A stretch of DNA of 64,000 bases. It comes from Humibacter sp049446075 (GTDB taxonomy: Bacteria > Actinomycetota > Actinomycetes > Actinomycetales > Microbacteriaceae). This document shows, in pieces, positions 1 to 7,296 of the stretch. The stretch covers positions 2,232,001 through 2,296,000 of the forward strand of contig NZ_JBMSEB010000001.1 of the NCBI RefSeq assembly GCF_049446075.1. Direction: 5' to 3'. Under the pieces are notes generated by a model, which was not told where the DNA came from, made no database searches, and saw nothing but the letters and a program-made list of their open reading frames with translations. Position 1 is the stretch's first letter; the number at the start of each line of letters is the position of its first letter. A program made the position numbers and the translations under genes.

Positions 1-77
1 GCGATCGCTTCCAGGCGCAACCCATCGCGGATGGCCTGTGCCATGTAAGGCTCGTCTTCGACGACCAGTACGCGCAT
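1..77 (-). CDS. Response regulator, N-terminal fragment (cut by window edge)
   Basis: The reverse strand encodes 25 codons starting MRVLVVEDEPYMAQAIRDG before the window ends. This is the first beta strand of a two-component receiver domain: the hydrophobic LVV run is followed by the acidic E-D-E cluster that binds magnesium beside the phosphoacceptor aspartate. The wording is typical of OmpR/PhoB-type regulators. The output domain lies outside the window, so neither the DNA-binding type nor the partner kinase can be judged. A GAGG-like ribosome site lies just upstream of the ATG. Confidence 0.75.
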   Translation of the reverse strand, partial: MRVLVVEDEPYMAQAIRDGLRLEAI

Positions 78-139
78 GGCCTCGCATGTTACGTGACCCC
101 GGCTATCGCCGGCGTATGGAAAACCGGGGCTGGGGTGAA

Positions 140-793
140 TCAGCGGGGAACGAACCCCTCGGCCGGCCAAGACGGATGCTCGTGCGGCGGCACGCTGAAG
201 ATGCGCGTGTAGATGTCGTCGATCACGGCGTTCTTGTCCAGGTTGTACGAGTCCGGGTCGTCCGCCGTCTCCACCGCCAGCCGACGCTTCGCGGCGGCGT
301 AGAGGTCGCGGTCGTCTGGATGCGTGCGCAGCCAGTCCCGGAACAGCAGGTGGCGGAGCGGCTCAGGCGATCCCGCCTGAAAGACGTGCAGGTTCACGCC
401 GCCGTCGCCGCGCACCAGCATCCGGTGCCCGTTCCACCACGGCTCGCGCAGCACGTGGCGGTAGCCCACCGACGTGAGGGCAGGCACGTAGGCATCCTCG
501 TTCGACGAGTCGGGAACCTGCACGTCGATGTCGACGATCGGCTTGGCGGGAAGGCCAGGCACAGACGTCGACCCGACGTGTTCAAGGCTGACGATGAGGC
601 CGCCGAGTGCGGAACGGATCGTCACCGCCTCGCGTTCGAACTCCGCCGGCCACTTCGGGTCCGGCTCCACGATGAGGATGGGATCGGCGGGCGGCGCGGC
701 CTCGCCCACCCAGCGGATCACCTGGTGATCCTCATCGCCGACGCGACGCTCAGTCAATTGCGACGGATACCGTTCATCGAACTGCACGGGCAC
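140..793 (-). CDS. GrpB family nucleotidyltransferase-like protein (UPF0157)
   Basis: This 217-residue protein belongs to the GrpB/UPF0157 family, which has a minimal nucleotidyltransferase fold. Visible family signatures are the central EHVGSTSVPGLPAKPIVDIDV block (GS motif followed by a D-x-D pair), the WNGHRMLVRG segment and the C-terminal LFRDWLRTHPDDRDLYAAAK stretch. An N-terminal extension of about 35 residues precedes the usual IVEPDPKWPAEFE start of the fold. The GTG start is preceded by GGGAGG at suitable spacing. The biological role of the family is poorly known; some members are fused to coenzyme A biosynthesis enzymes. It is transcribed alone, convergent to nothing and divergent from the next gene. 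Confidence 0.85.
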   Translation of the reverse strand: MPVQFDERYPSQLTERRVGDEDHQVIRWVGEAAPPADPILIVEPDPKWPAEFEREAVTIRSALGGLIVSLEHVGSTSVPGLPAKPIVDIDVQVPDSSNEDAYVPALTSVGYRHVLREPWWNGHRMLVRGDGGVNLHVFQAGSPEPLRHLLFRDWLRTHPDDRDLYAAAKRRLAVETADDPDSYNLDKNAVIDDIYTRIFSVPPHEHPSWPAEGFVPR

Positions 794-902
794 TTCGACC
801 TCCCTTTTCGAGCGAGCAAAGTCCTCCAGACTAAGGCTTCATGGCGGTCGTGCGGAAGTGCGGGCCCGAGCGAGGATGCGCAAGGGACGGCAGGATGTTG
901 CG

Positions 903-1433
903 GTGACCTACGACGCGACCGAGAGCATCGAGGAGTACGCCGGGCACCGCGTGCGTCTGCACACGAACGCACGCTTCGAGGCGTTCGTCGCCGCGTTCGA
1001 ACAGGCCGTGCCCGAGTTGTCGCAGACGGATGCCTTGGCGCGCCTCGACGAGGATCCCGACTGGTCGGGCTTCGCACGCGGACTGCAGTGGGAGTCGCCG
1101 AGCGGCTTCGTGCGCGTCTGGTCGTGGACGCCGAGCGAACTGTTGCGCCATGCGGGGAGCGCGACTCCGAGCGCGGTCTGGCTCATCGTGAACCACGGCA
1201 TCGGCGCCCGGCTCTTCCGGCACGATCCGTCGGCCATGCTCTACTCGCCGCTTCGGGTCGAGGCGCACGCCGCTCAGGATGCGGGCACCATCGTGAGCTT
1301 CGACGTTCCGAGCGCCGCGCTGCGAGGCTTCGGCATCAACAAGGTCACCCAGGCAGGCGCGGAACTGGACCGGGCGTTGGGAGACCTCCTCGAGGATCTC
1401 GGACTGCCCCGGCCCGCTGCGCTCCGCCGCTGA
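903..1433 (+). CDS. DUF302-like protein
   Basis: The 176-residue product resembles the DUF302 fold. An amphipathic helix (residues about 18-35, FEAFVAAFEQAVPEL) is followed by a strand-rich half with the pattern RLFRHDPSAMLYSPLRVE and then VSFDVPSAALRGFG, which match the RHDPRAALYAPLR and YDRPSS patterns I recall for that family. No catalytic residues are obvious and no signal peptide is present. I chose the GTG at 903 because AGGA sits 7 nt upstream; GTG 858 and ATG 876 are in-frame alternatives that add a basic tail. It lies head-to-head with the GrpB gene and converges on the thioesterase gene. Function unknown. Confidence 0.6.
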   Translation: MTYDATESIEEYAGHRVRLHTNARFEAFVAAFEQAVPELSQTDALARLDEDPDWSGFARGLQWESPSGFVRVWSWTPSELLRHAGSATPSAVWLIVNHGIGARLFRHDPSAMLYSPLRVEAHAAQDAGTIVSFDVPSAALRGFGINKVTQAGAELDRALGDLLEDLGLPRPAALRR

Positions 1434-1440
1434 ACCGTCG

Positions 1441-2217
1441 TCAGTTCCGTGGGCGCACCGTCAGGCTCTGCATCGACATGCCTACCGGGCCGTGCTCGTC
1501 GTGCAGCACCGTGTGGGTGAGGCCGAGTCCCCCGGCTCCGTACGCGACGCTGATGTCGAAGCCCAGCCACTCGCCGCGCGGCTCCCCGACGAAATCGACG
1601 GTCAGGTCGATGTTCGGGAACAGCACCGCCTGCGGCTCGAAGCGTGGCGTGATGCCGTTGGCGATGTCGAGGATGCTCATGAGCCGCACGGTTGCGCTCA
1701 CCGGCTCGTGCTCGAGCAGCGGCACCAGCGGACGCAACCAGGCCTGCGCCCGACCCTGGCCGAGGCTGCGTCCGTGGATTTCCACAGTGCGCACGAACTC
1801 GCCCGGCCACACGTCGAATCCGCGCCACTCCTCGAACTGGTCCCTGCTCGGCATGGTCGGCAGGGCATGCCCCGCCAGCTCCTCGGTGTCGTGCCTGGCC
1901 ATGAGCCACGCACGTAGCGTCACTGCCGGCCGGCCGCGGTGGCTCAGCCGCGCCTCGACCAGCTCCACGGTGCGTCCGGGCCGGAGCACGTGTGCCTCGA
2001 CCTCCACCTCCTCGATCGGCAACGTGCCGAGGATGTCGAAAGACAGCCGCCCGACCTGCAGCCCGTCGTCGAGGCGGTGGGCAAAGGTGCGCTCGACCAC
2101 GTGCGTAAGCAGCCCGAGGGCGGGTGCGATGTGCTGCTCTTCCGGATTCCAGGCCCCGCCCACCGCCGGTGTGGCGCGGAAATGCGTGTCGTCGAGTCTC
2201 TCGAAGTATGCGGTCAC
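1441..2217 (-). CDS. Acyl-CoA thioesterase-like protein (double hotdog, TesB-like)
   Basis: The 258-residue protein has the two-repeat hotdog layout of TesB-like thioesterases. The first repeat (residues about 20-115) contains GGAWNPEEQHIAPALGLLTHVVE followed by the GRLSFDILGTLPIEEVEVEAHVLRPGRTVEL strand set. The second repeat ends with SAYGAGGLGLTHTVLHDEHGPV-type hotdog strands near the C-terminus. Such enzymes hydrolyse acyl-CoA thioesters in the cytoplasm. Many Microbacteriaceae annotations call this the thioesterase family. The likely start is the GTG giving VTAYFERLDDTHFRAT, since the upstream extension is cysteine- and arginine-rich and not family-like. The substrate cannot be told from sequence. 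The gene lies just downstream of helR on the same strand (55 nt gap) and could be read from it. Confidence 0.75.
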   Translation of the reverse strand: MTAYFERLDDTHFRATPAVGGAWNPEEQHIAPALGLLTHVVERTFAHRLDDGLQVGRLSFDILGTLPIEEVEVEAHVLRPGRTVELVEARLSHRGRPAVTLRAWLMARHDTEELAGHALPTMPSRDQFEEWRGFDVWPGEFVRTVEIHGRSLGQGRAQAWLRPLVPLLEHEPVSATVRLMSILDIANGITPRFEPQAVLFPNIDLTVDFVGEPRGEWLGFDISVAYGAGGLGLTHTVLHDEHGPVGMSMQSLTVRPRN

Positions 2218-2272
2218 CCTGGGATCGTAACGAGGGCAGACCGACAGGTTGCGGTGCCGCATACCGCGCTGC

Positions 2273-4723
2273 TCAGCCCGCGGTCAGGATCACCAGCTGC
2301 TGCGTCGCCCGAGTCATCGCCACGTAGCGGTCGACGGCGCCCTCGATGCCCGCACCGCCGGCACCCGAGCCGAACCGCTCGGGATCGACGAGCACGACGA
2401 GGTCGAACTCGAGTCCCTTCACGTGCTCCGGGCTCAGGGAGCGGATGCGCGCGCTCCCCTCGAACGACGGATCCCCGATCACGCACGCGAGCCCTTCCGC
2501 GTGCTCCGCCTCCCATGTGTCCACTGTCGCCCTGAGGCTCGACGTCGGGCCGTACACCACCGGATGCCCGCTGGTGCGGACCGAGACCGGCACATTCGCG
2601 TCCGGGATTGCGGCGCGGATGACCGGCTCGGCGGCATCCATGACCTCCTGCGGGGTGCGGTAGTTGACGGTGAGGGACGCCAGTGCCGCTGTGCCCAGGC
2701 CCACCCGGGACAGCCGGTCGTGCCATGACTCGGTGAAGCCGTGTCTTGCTTGCGCTCGGTCGCCCACGATCGTGAGGCTTCGCGACGGGCACCGCCTGAG
2801 CACCATCTGCCATTCGGCGTCGCTGAGCTCTTGCGCCTCGTCCACGATCACATGCGCGAACGGGCCGGCGAGAGCATCCGGATCTGCTGCAGGCAGCATC
2901 GACTCGTCGACGAGGGCGTTCTTCAGATCCTGGCCGCGGAGCATCCGCATGAGCAGCATCTCTGAGTCGTCGGCCGCGATCAGGTCCTCGGTGATGCGCT
3001 CCCGCTGCTCGCGCTCCGCGGCGAGCGCGGCGGCACGTTCCGTTGCGCGCCTGGCCGCGCCCGGATCGCCGATGCGCTGGCGAGCCGCGTCGAGCAGCGG
3101 AAGGTCGGAGACCGTCCATGCGCGCGCGTCGGTGCGCTGCAGCATCCGAACCGCCTCGTCGTCGAGCCATGGGGCACACAGGCGCAGGTATGCCGGAACC
3201 GACAGCAGGTCGCCGACCACGCCAGCGGGGTCGAGCAGCGGCCACGACTTCGCGAACGTTTCGGTCAAGTCGTCCTCACGCATCAGATACCTGCGCACCT
3301 GGTGGGGAGGCGCCTCGTCGTGATCGATCTGATCGATCAGGATCTCCAGCAGCGCCTCCCACACCTGCTCGCGCGCCTCGTTGTGGGTCGCGGTCGGTTC
3401 GGCCGAGTCGAAGGCATCCGCCCACTCCGTGGCACCGAGCTCGACCTCGCCCCACGGCGTCTCGATCGTGAACTCGGTCTGCGGCGCCCGCTCGTAATAC
3501 CTCACGGCGGCTTCCACGGCGTCGACGAGCCGAGCGGATGCCTTCAGCCGCCCGACGCGCACGTCGCGCTCGTCGTCCGCGTCGGCCCCTTCGGGCACGA
3601 GGTCTCGAAGCGTGCAGATCTGCACGCTCTCTTCACCGAGGCTGGGCAGCACGTCGTGCACGTAGTCCAGATAGGCCTGATGGGGGCCGATGAACAGCAC
3701 GCCACCACCTCCGGACGAGATGCGCGGCTCCGAGTACAGCAGGTACGCCGCCCTGTGCAGCGCCACGACGGTCTTGCCCGTGCCAGGGCCGCCGTCGACG
3801 ATCAGCGGACCGTGCGAGTCGGCGCGGATGATCGCATCCTGGTCCGCCTGGATGGTGCTGAGCACGTCGCGCATGCGCGGCGACCTGCTGCTGCCGAGGC
3901 TCGCGATGAATGCCGACTGGTCGTCGAGTGCGGCATTGTGCTCGAGCCCCTCCTGAGTGAAGACCTCGTCCCAGTAGTCGCTGATGCGGCCGCGAGCCCA
4001 CCGATAGCGTCGGCGGCTCGCCAATCCCATGGGGTTGGCGTGGGTCGCAGCGAAGAACGGTGCGGATGCCGGCGCACGCCAGTCGACGAGCAGCCTGCGG
4101 CCCGTCCCGTCCGCTGCGTCGTCGGTGAGGCCGAGGCGTCCGATGTAGACGGGCTCCCCGCCGCCGGCCGGCACCATGCGACCGAGACACAGGTCGAGTC
4201 CGAATCGTCGCAGGAGCCGCAGCCGGGACGAGAGCCGCCTGATCTCCATGTCGCGATCCATCGCGGCCTGCCCTACGCCGCCTGACTCCTTGCGAGCGGC
4301 GCTCAACCTGACCTCGAGCTCCGTCACCTGCCGATCGATGCTGTCCGCCAAGGCCGCGAAGTGCTCCTCGTCCGCCCCGATCAGTGCCGGGTCCGCTTTC
4401 GCTGCCAGCCTCGACGGCAGGTCGAAGGCGCTCGGCCCGTCGCCGCGATGCGTCTGGCCGTTTGGCGGCACTGATCCGTCGTCCGTGTTCACTCCCGCTG
4501 GTCCGTCGTCCGTGTTCGCTCCCGCTGTTCTGCCGTCCGTGTCCGCTCCCGCTGCTCTGTCAGTCGTGTTCGCTCCCGCTGTCCCGTCGGTCGTGTCCGC
4601 TCCCGCTGGTCCGTCGTGCGTGTTCGCTGCCGCTGTCCAACTGTTCGTTCTCGCTCCCGCTTTCCTGCTGTTCGTGCTCGCTCCCACTGTCCTGGCGTCC
4701 GTGTTCACTGCCACTGCCGTCAT
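2273..4723 (-). CDS. helR: RNA polymerase recycling motor ATPase HelR
   Basis: An 816-residue UvrD/Rep-like superfamily 1 ATPase matching the HelR branch of HelD proteins. Diagnostic blocks are SAFDLPSRLAAKADP (about 95), GRMV...YIGRLGLTD and FFAATHANPMGLASRRRYRW (about 190-225). Walker A GGPGTGKT lies at about 310, motif II HVIVDEAQELSD at about 622, and motif VI YVAMTRATQQLVIL at the end. HelR binds RNA polymerase, strips it from DNA and displaces rifamycins; in Streptomyces it confers rifamycin tolerance and is induced through a rifamycin-associated element. The ATG at 4723 is preceded by GGGGGG at about 7 nt; a longer frame would run into the upstream operator. The first 80 residues are an unusual nine-residue tandem repeat. 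Promoter, palindrome and operator are listed separately. Confidence 0.88.
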   Translation of the reverse strand: MTAVAVNTDARTVGASTNSRKAGARTNSWTAAANTHDGPAGADTTDGTAGANTTDRAAGADTDGRTAGANTDDGPAGVNTDDGSVPPNGQTHRGDGPSAFDLPSRLAAKADPALIGADEEHFAALADSIDRQVTELEVRLSAARKESGGVGQAAMDRDMEIRRLSSRLRLLRRFGLDLCLGRMVPAGGGEPVYIGRLGLTDDAADGTGRRLLVDWRAPASAPFFAATHANPMGLASRRRYRWARGRISDYWDEVFTQEGLEHNAALDDQSAFIASLGSSRSPRMRDVLSTIQADQDAIIRADSHGPLIVDGGPGTGKTVVALHRAAYLLYSEPRISSGGGGVLFIGPHQAYLDYVHDVLPSLGEESVQICTLRDLVPEGADADDERDVRVGRLKASARLVDAVEAAVRYYERAPQTEFTIETPWGEVELGATEWADAFDSAEPTATHNEAREQVWEALLEILIDQIDHDEAPPHQVRRYLMREDDLTETFAKSWPLLDPAGVVGDLLSVPAYLRLCAPWLDDEAVRMLQRTDARAWTVSDLPLLDAARQRIGDPGAARRATERAAALAAEREQRERITEDLIAADDSEMLLMRMLRGQDLKNALVDESMLPAADPDALAGPFAHVIVDEAQELSDAEWQMVLRRCPSRSLTIVGDRAQARHGFTESWHDRLSRVGLGTAALASLTVNYRTPQEVMDAAEPVIRAAIPDANVPVSVRTSGHPVVYGPTSSLRATVDTWEAEHAEGLACVIGDPSFEGSARIRSLSPEHVKGLEFDLVVLVDPERFGSGAGGAGIEGAVDRYVAMTRATQQLVILTAG
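4485..4716. repeat. 27-bp minisatellite in the 5' end of helR (nine units)
   Basis: The core GTGTTCGCTCCCGCTG (with variants such as GTGTCCGCTCCCGCTG) recurs at 4485, 4512, 4539, 4566, 4593, 4620, 4647, 4674 and 4701, an exact 27-nt period. On the coding strand it gives nine 9-residue units of the type A-G-A-N-T-D-D-G-P, forming a polar, Thr/Ala/Gly/Asp-rich disordered tail before the conserved HelR body. Unit number could vary between strains because the period is a multiple of three. Confidence 0.95.
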
Positions 4724-4741
4724 CCATCGCCCCCCGCGCTC

Positions 4742-4765
4742 ATCGCGCCGGAATTCCGGCGCGAT
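4742..4765. promoter_or_regulatory. 24-bp perfect palindrome in the helR leader
   Basis: Positions 4742-4765 read the same on both strands (half-site ATCGCGCCGGAA, no spacer). It lies between the putative RAE/promoter and the helR ribosome site, 18 nt upstream of the start codon. In RNA it could form a very stable hairpin just above the Shine-Dalgarno sequence; in DNA it could be an operator. No family assignment is possible. Confidence 0.7.
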
Positions 4766-4786
4766 CGGCCATTCTGCACCACAGAT

Positions 4787-4808
4787 GGGCTCTTGCAGCA
4801 AGGCCCCC
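4787..4808 (-). promoter_or_regulatory. Rifamycin-associated element (RAE)-like inverted repeat upstream of helR
   Basis: The site reads GGGCTCTTGC-A-GCAAGGCCCC on the + strand: arms CTTGC/GCAAG flanked by GGGC/GCCCC. From memory, the RAE found upstream of rifamycin-inactivating genes and helR in actinomycetes is a 19-bp repeat of the form GGGGCTTGC-GGCAAG-GCCC; this site matches the arms and flanks with one inserted base. It is centred about 75 bp upstream of the helR start, with CAGAAT, a possible -10, about 17-19 bp downstream on the helR strand. The match to the published consensus is by recall, not alignment. Confidence 0.65.
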
Positions 4809-4986
4809 TCCGTGCGGGATAATGGAAATGCGGGGGCGGGGATTTCGGAGTTTCCATTGGCCGCGCGTTCGCCAACGGCCTCGCGTCCTCCAGGGGCAGC
4901 GCACTCTCCAACGGCGGCTGTTCGGAGCGGCGACGGATTCCCAGCGAGTGGGTTCCCGAGCGACGGCGTCGTCGGGTGCTGGCAGC

Positions 4987-5391
4987 ATGATGCACATGCA
5001 GAGCCGCCACGTGAGCACGATCATCCGCCGGTCTCCCGAGGATGTCTACGAGTACGCCGTCGATCCCGACAACCTGCCGCGCTGGGCGGCCGGCCTCACG
5101 GATGCCCCGATCACCCGAGATGGCGACGCAGTCGTCACCGACTCACCGATGGGACGCATCCGAATGACGTTCGCTCCGCGGAACGAGTTCGGCGTGCTGG
5201 ACCACTGGGTAACGCTGCCCTCCGGCGAGAGAACGTACAACCCGTTCCGTGTGATCGCCCACCCGGACGGCGCCGAGGCCATCTTCACGCTGCGACAGCT
5301 GAATGCCAGCGATGAGGAGTTCGCACGGGATGCCTCCCTCGTCGCCGCAGACCTGGAGCGGTTGCGCGGCATCCTCGAGGCTGCGGGGTAG
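4987..5391 (+). CDS. SRPBCC family (polyketide cyclase/START-like) protein
   Basis: A 134-residue helix-grip protein. The N-terminal strand and first helix SRHVSTIIRRSPEDVYEYAVDPDNLPRWAAGL is the typical SRPBCC opening, followed by seven strands (for example RIRMTFAPRNEFGVLDHWVTLPSG) and the long C-terminal helix FARDASLVAADLERLRGILEA that closes the hydrophobic pocket. Members bind lipids or other hydrophobic ligands; no substrate can be inferred. Three in-frame ATGs lie at 4987, 4990 and 4996, and no strong ribosome site distinguishes them. It is divergent from helR across 263 bp that also hold the RAE-like site, so its promoter may be close to that element. Confidence 0.75.
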   Translation: MMHMQSRHVSTIIRRSPEDVYEYAVDPDNLPRWAAGLTDAPITRDGDAVVTDSPMGRIRMTFAPRNEFGVLDHWVTLPSGERTYNPFRVIAHPDGAEAIFTLRQLNASDEEFARDASLVAADLERLRGILEAAG

Positions 5392-5522
5392 GGCGCGTAC
5401 GTCGGCGGCGGCGCTGACAGGAGTCCGTGAGCGCGAATCTTCACCTACACCTGGTCGGCAGACGGCGCAGGCACGTCGCCCGAGTCAACCTCGCGTGGCG
5501 GAGCTTTCGGACAGCCCCATCC

Positions 5523-5558
5523 ATCAGAACGGTGGCGGATATCAGAACGGTGGCGGAT
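5523..5558. repeat. Perfect 18-bp tandem duplication over the stop of the HNH gene
   Basis: ATCAGAACGGTGGCGGAT occurs at 5523-5540 and again, directly abutting, at 5541-5558. The second copy contains the last codons (PPPF) and TGA stop of the HNH endonuclease gene; the first lies just beyond the stop. A recent slippage duplication is the simplest explanation. Confidence 0.95.
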
Positions 5559-6909
5559 CGCTGTCGTACCCGGTTGGTGTTCGCACCCGAATTCCGCCCT
5601 CGGCCTTCGGCTCGAGTCGGATCCGTGTAACCGTCTTGAGCCGATGCAGCCTCGGCTTCAATGGCAGGAGGTTCGTCACGTCGGTAGCACCGCCGTGCTG
5701 GTACTCGATCACGTGATCGATGTCGGCACCGAGACTGAGATAAGGCGCGGCGTCGTCGTCGAGTCCGTACTTGATCCGCAGCCACCGACGCTGATCGGGT
5801 GTCGGTCGGTAGCGGCGGCGGTCGAGTGTGAGGCTTGCAGGCTTTGTCGGATCAGCGAACACCCTTCGGAACGACGATGCGTTTCGGAGCGCGACGGCGG
5901 CACTGCGCGGGTCGACCGGACCGTAACCGAGAAGTTCCGCGAACCGCCCATCGGAGTCGATCAGCAGGAACGGCTGCACGGCCACAGCTCCCGCGCCCGC
6001 CTCTCGGGAGAAGTCGCCTGAGTCCAGGTGTCCTTTGATGAGGAGCTCCGCAAGGAGGTCGGCACGAAGCTGACCGAGCGTGCGGTGCTCGTCAGGCCGA
6101 GACCGCTGCGCACGGGCGGCCGCCTGCAGTCTGGCTTCGATGCGGACGGCATCCATAACGGGCAGGTAGGCGTTCAGCCACGCCATACCGTCTTCGTCCG
6201 CCTCGACGCCGACGCGGCGCTTCTGCCTGGCTCGATCGTGCCGTTCCTGCAGCGTGTCGGCGCACATCCGCTCTCGCAGCAGACGGCACCGACGAGCGAA
6301 CTCTCCCGCACGAAGGCCCTCGGCGATGCCTGCCATTCGGTCGTCGAAGGCTGTCGTCGTATCGGCGTCGGGCAGAACGATGGCACAGTCCACAGCGGCG
6401 CGCACATGCTGCTGAGAGATGCGCCCGGAGAGGAACAGGTCCCGCAGTTTCGGCAGGCCGGTGGCGAGCACACCTGCCTGGTGGTCGTAGTCGCGCACCA
6501 CGTTCTCGCTCAGGCGCAGCCGCTGCGCAAGATCGAACGCGACGGACCGCACGGCGAAATCGAGGTCGTCCACGTGGGGGACCGTTGAGCGAATGGCCGG
6601 CTGAACGTACAGCTGCGGGTTCTCCCTGGCGATCTCGAATGCCTCGTGCACCGCGAACACGAGGTGCGCGATCGACTGGTTGGCCAGTGTCTGATGAGCG
6701 ACCGCGTCGTCGAAGGCGAACTCGATCACGTCTTGCGCCGTCACGGCCCGAGAGTCACCCGGCGCGCACTCCGACAGGTCCCATTCCGCGAGCCACTCAG
6801 CGGCCCAATTCGCGTATCGCTCCGCCGATTCGGTGTCACCGCGAGCGCCGCCGGGCAGGTCGGCGGGTCCTTCTGCGAGGCGCTCCGCGTCGGTGGCTAT
6901 ATCGAACAT
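5542..6909 (-). CDS. DUF222 / HNH endonuclease signature protein
   Basis: A 455-residue protein with a long helical DUF222 region (residues about 60-330, including the ISQQHVRAAVDCAIVLPDADT segment and the GQLRADLLAELLIKG segment) and a C-terminal HNH nuclease motif at about 395-425, seen as DIDHVIEYQHGGATDVTNLLPLKPRLHRLKT, where the D-H pair, the central N and the last H are the metal- and DNA-binding positions. Actinobacteria, and Microbacteriaceae in particular, carry several copies of such genes, which have been linked to mobile or selfish elements, but function is unproven. Start ATG 6909 is preceded by GAAAG. Upstream lies a 330-bp gene-free stretch with G-rich repeats and a MerR-type promoter-like site facing this gene. 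Confidence 0.85.
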   Translation of the reverse strand: MFDIATDAERLAEGPADLPGGARGDTESAERYANWAAEWLAEWDLSECAPGDSRAVTAQDVIEFAFDDAVAHQTLANQSIAHLVFAVHEAFEIARENPQLYVQPAIRSTVPHVDDLDFAVRSVAFDLAQRLRLSENVVRDYDHQAGVLATGLPKLRDLFLSGRISQQHVRAAVDCAIVLPDADTTTAFDDRMAGIAEGLRAGEFARRCRLLRERMCADTLQERHDRARQKRRVGVEADEDGMAWLNAYLPVMDAVRIEARLQAAARAQRSRPDEHRTLGQLRADLLAELLIKGHLDSGDFSREAGAGAVAVQPFLLIDSDGRFAELLGYGPVDPRSAAVALRNASSFRRVFADPTKPASLTLDRRRYRPTPDQRRWLRIKYGLDDDAAPYLSLGADIDHVIEYQHGGATDVTNLLPLKPRLHRLKTVTRIRLEPKAEGGIRVRTPTGYDSDPPPF

Positions 6910-7045
6910 ACTTTCGATTCTACTGCTTCCAACCGACACGCGACACTTCGGATGCGCGCCTGTGGACAACTGCGCGATGAGGGCTGGTTGGTCTGCGGCT
7001 CGGCCTGCCTGCTTGCACGACCACCCTGGCGTGGAGCGGGGATCG

Positions 7046-7185
7046 TGGGCAGGGCCGGGCCGGGGCCGGGCCGGGGCGGGGCCGGGCAGGGGCAGGCCAG
7101 GCCGGGCTGGGGCTGGGGCCGGGCAGGGCAGGCCAGGCCGGGCTGGGGCTGGGGCTGGGGCTGGGGCTGGGGCAGGGGCCGGGCC
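7046..7185. repeat. G-rich low-complexity tract (GGGGCC / GGGGCT repeats)
   Basis: About 140 bp made almost wholly of GGGCC, GGGGCC, GGCAGG and GGGGCT units, with five near-perfect GGGGCT hexamers at 7141-7175. The + strand has dozens of runs of three or four G, enough for G-quadruplexes. Open frames through it translate only to Ala-Pro or Gly-Arg repeats and are not genes. It lies in the 387-bp gap between the HNH gene and merR. Confidence 0.9.
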
Positions 7186-7221
7186 ACGCCCGGCTAGCCC
7201 ATCGGCATCCGGCTCAGGCTG

Positions 7222-7247
7222 CGTAGAATCTAGAGTGTGCTCGAAGT
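7222..7247 (-). promoter_or_regulatory. MerR-type operator/promoter, copy 1
   Basis: Contains CTAGAGTGTGCTCGAAGT and matches 23 of 26 positions of the site at 9431-9456 in front of the MFS gene. Read on the minus strand, a -35-like GTTACT and a -10-like TACGCA are 19 bp apart around the imperfect dyad GAGCACACTC, the overlong spacer typical of MerR targets. It lies 50 bp upstream of the merR start, so it could mediate autoregulation and could also fire leftward toward the HNH gene. Confidence 0.7.
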
Positions 7248-7296
7248 AACGATCGCATCTTCCGCCGCCGCCGAAAAGGCCGAAAGGGCTGGCAAG

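Noticed and set aside
38..2230. 730-codon frame on the plus strand across the GrpB, DUF302-like and thioesterase genes
   Set aside because: It is arginine/proline-rich antisense shadow of two real genes and has no family features or ribosome site.
2273..4801. helR start at 4801
   Set aside because: It would use TTG inside the RAE-like operator and translate the palindrome; ATG 4723 with a GGGGGG ribosome site is preferred.
7046..7236. Ala-Pro repeats as the N-terminus of a longer HNH protein, and Gly-rich plus-strand frames
   Set aside because: They arise from translating the G-rich tract; the family start and a ribosome site lie at ATG 6909.
7237..7296. Start of merR at GTG 7237
   Set aside because: It overlaps the operator and gives a non-family extension; GTG 7297 has GAAAGGG at good spacing.
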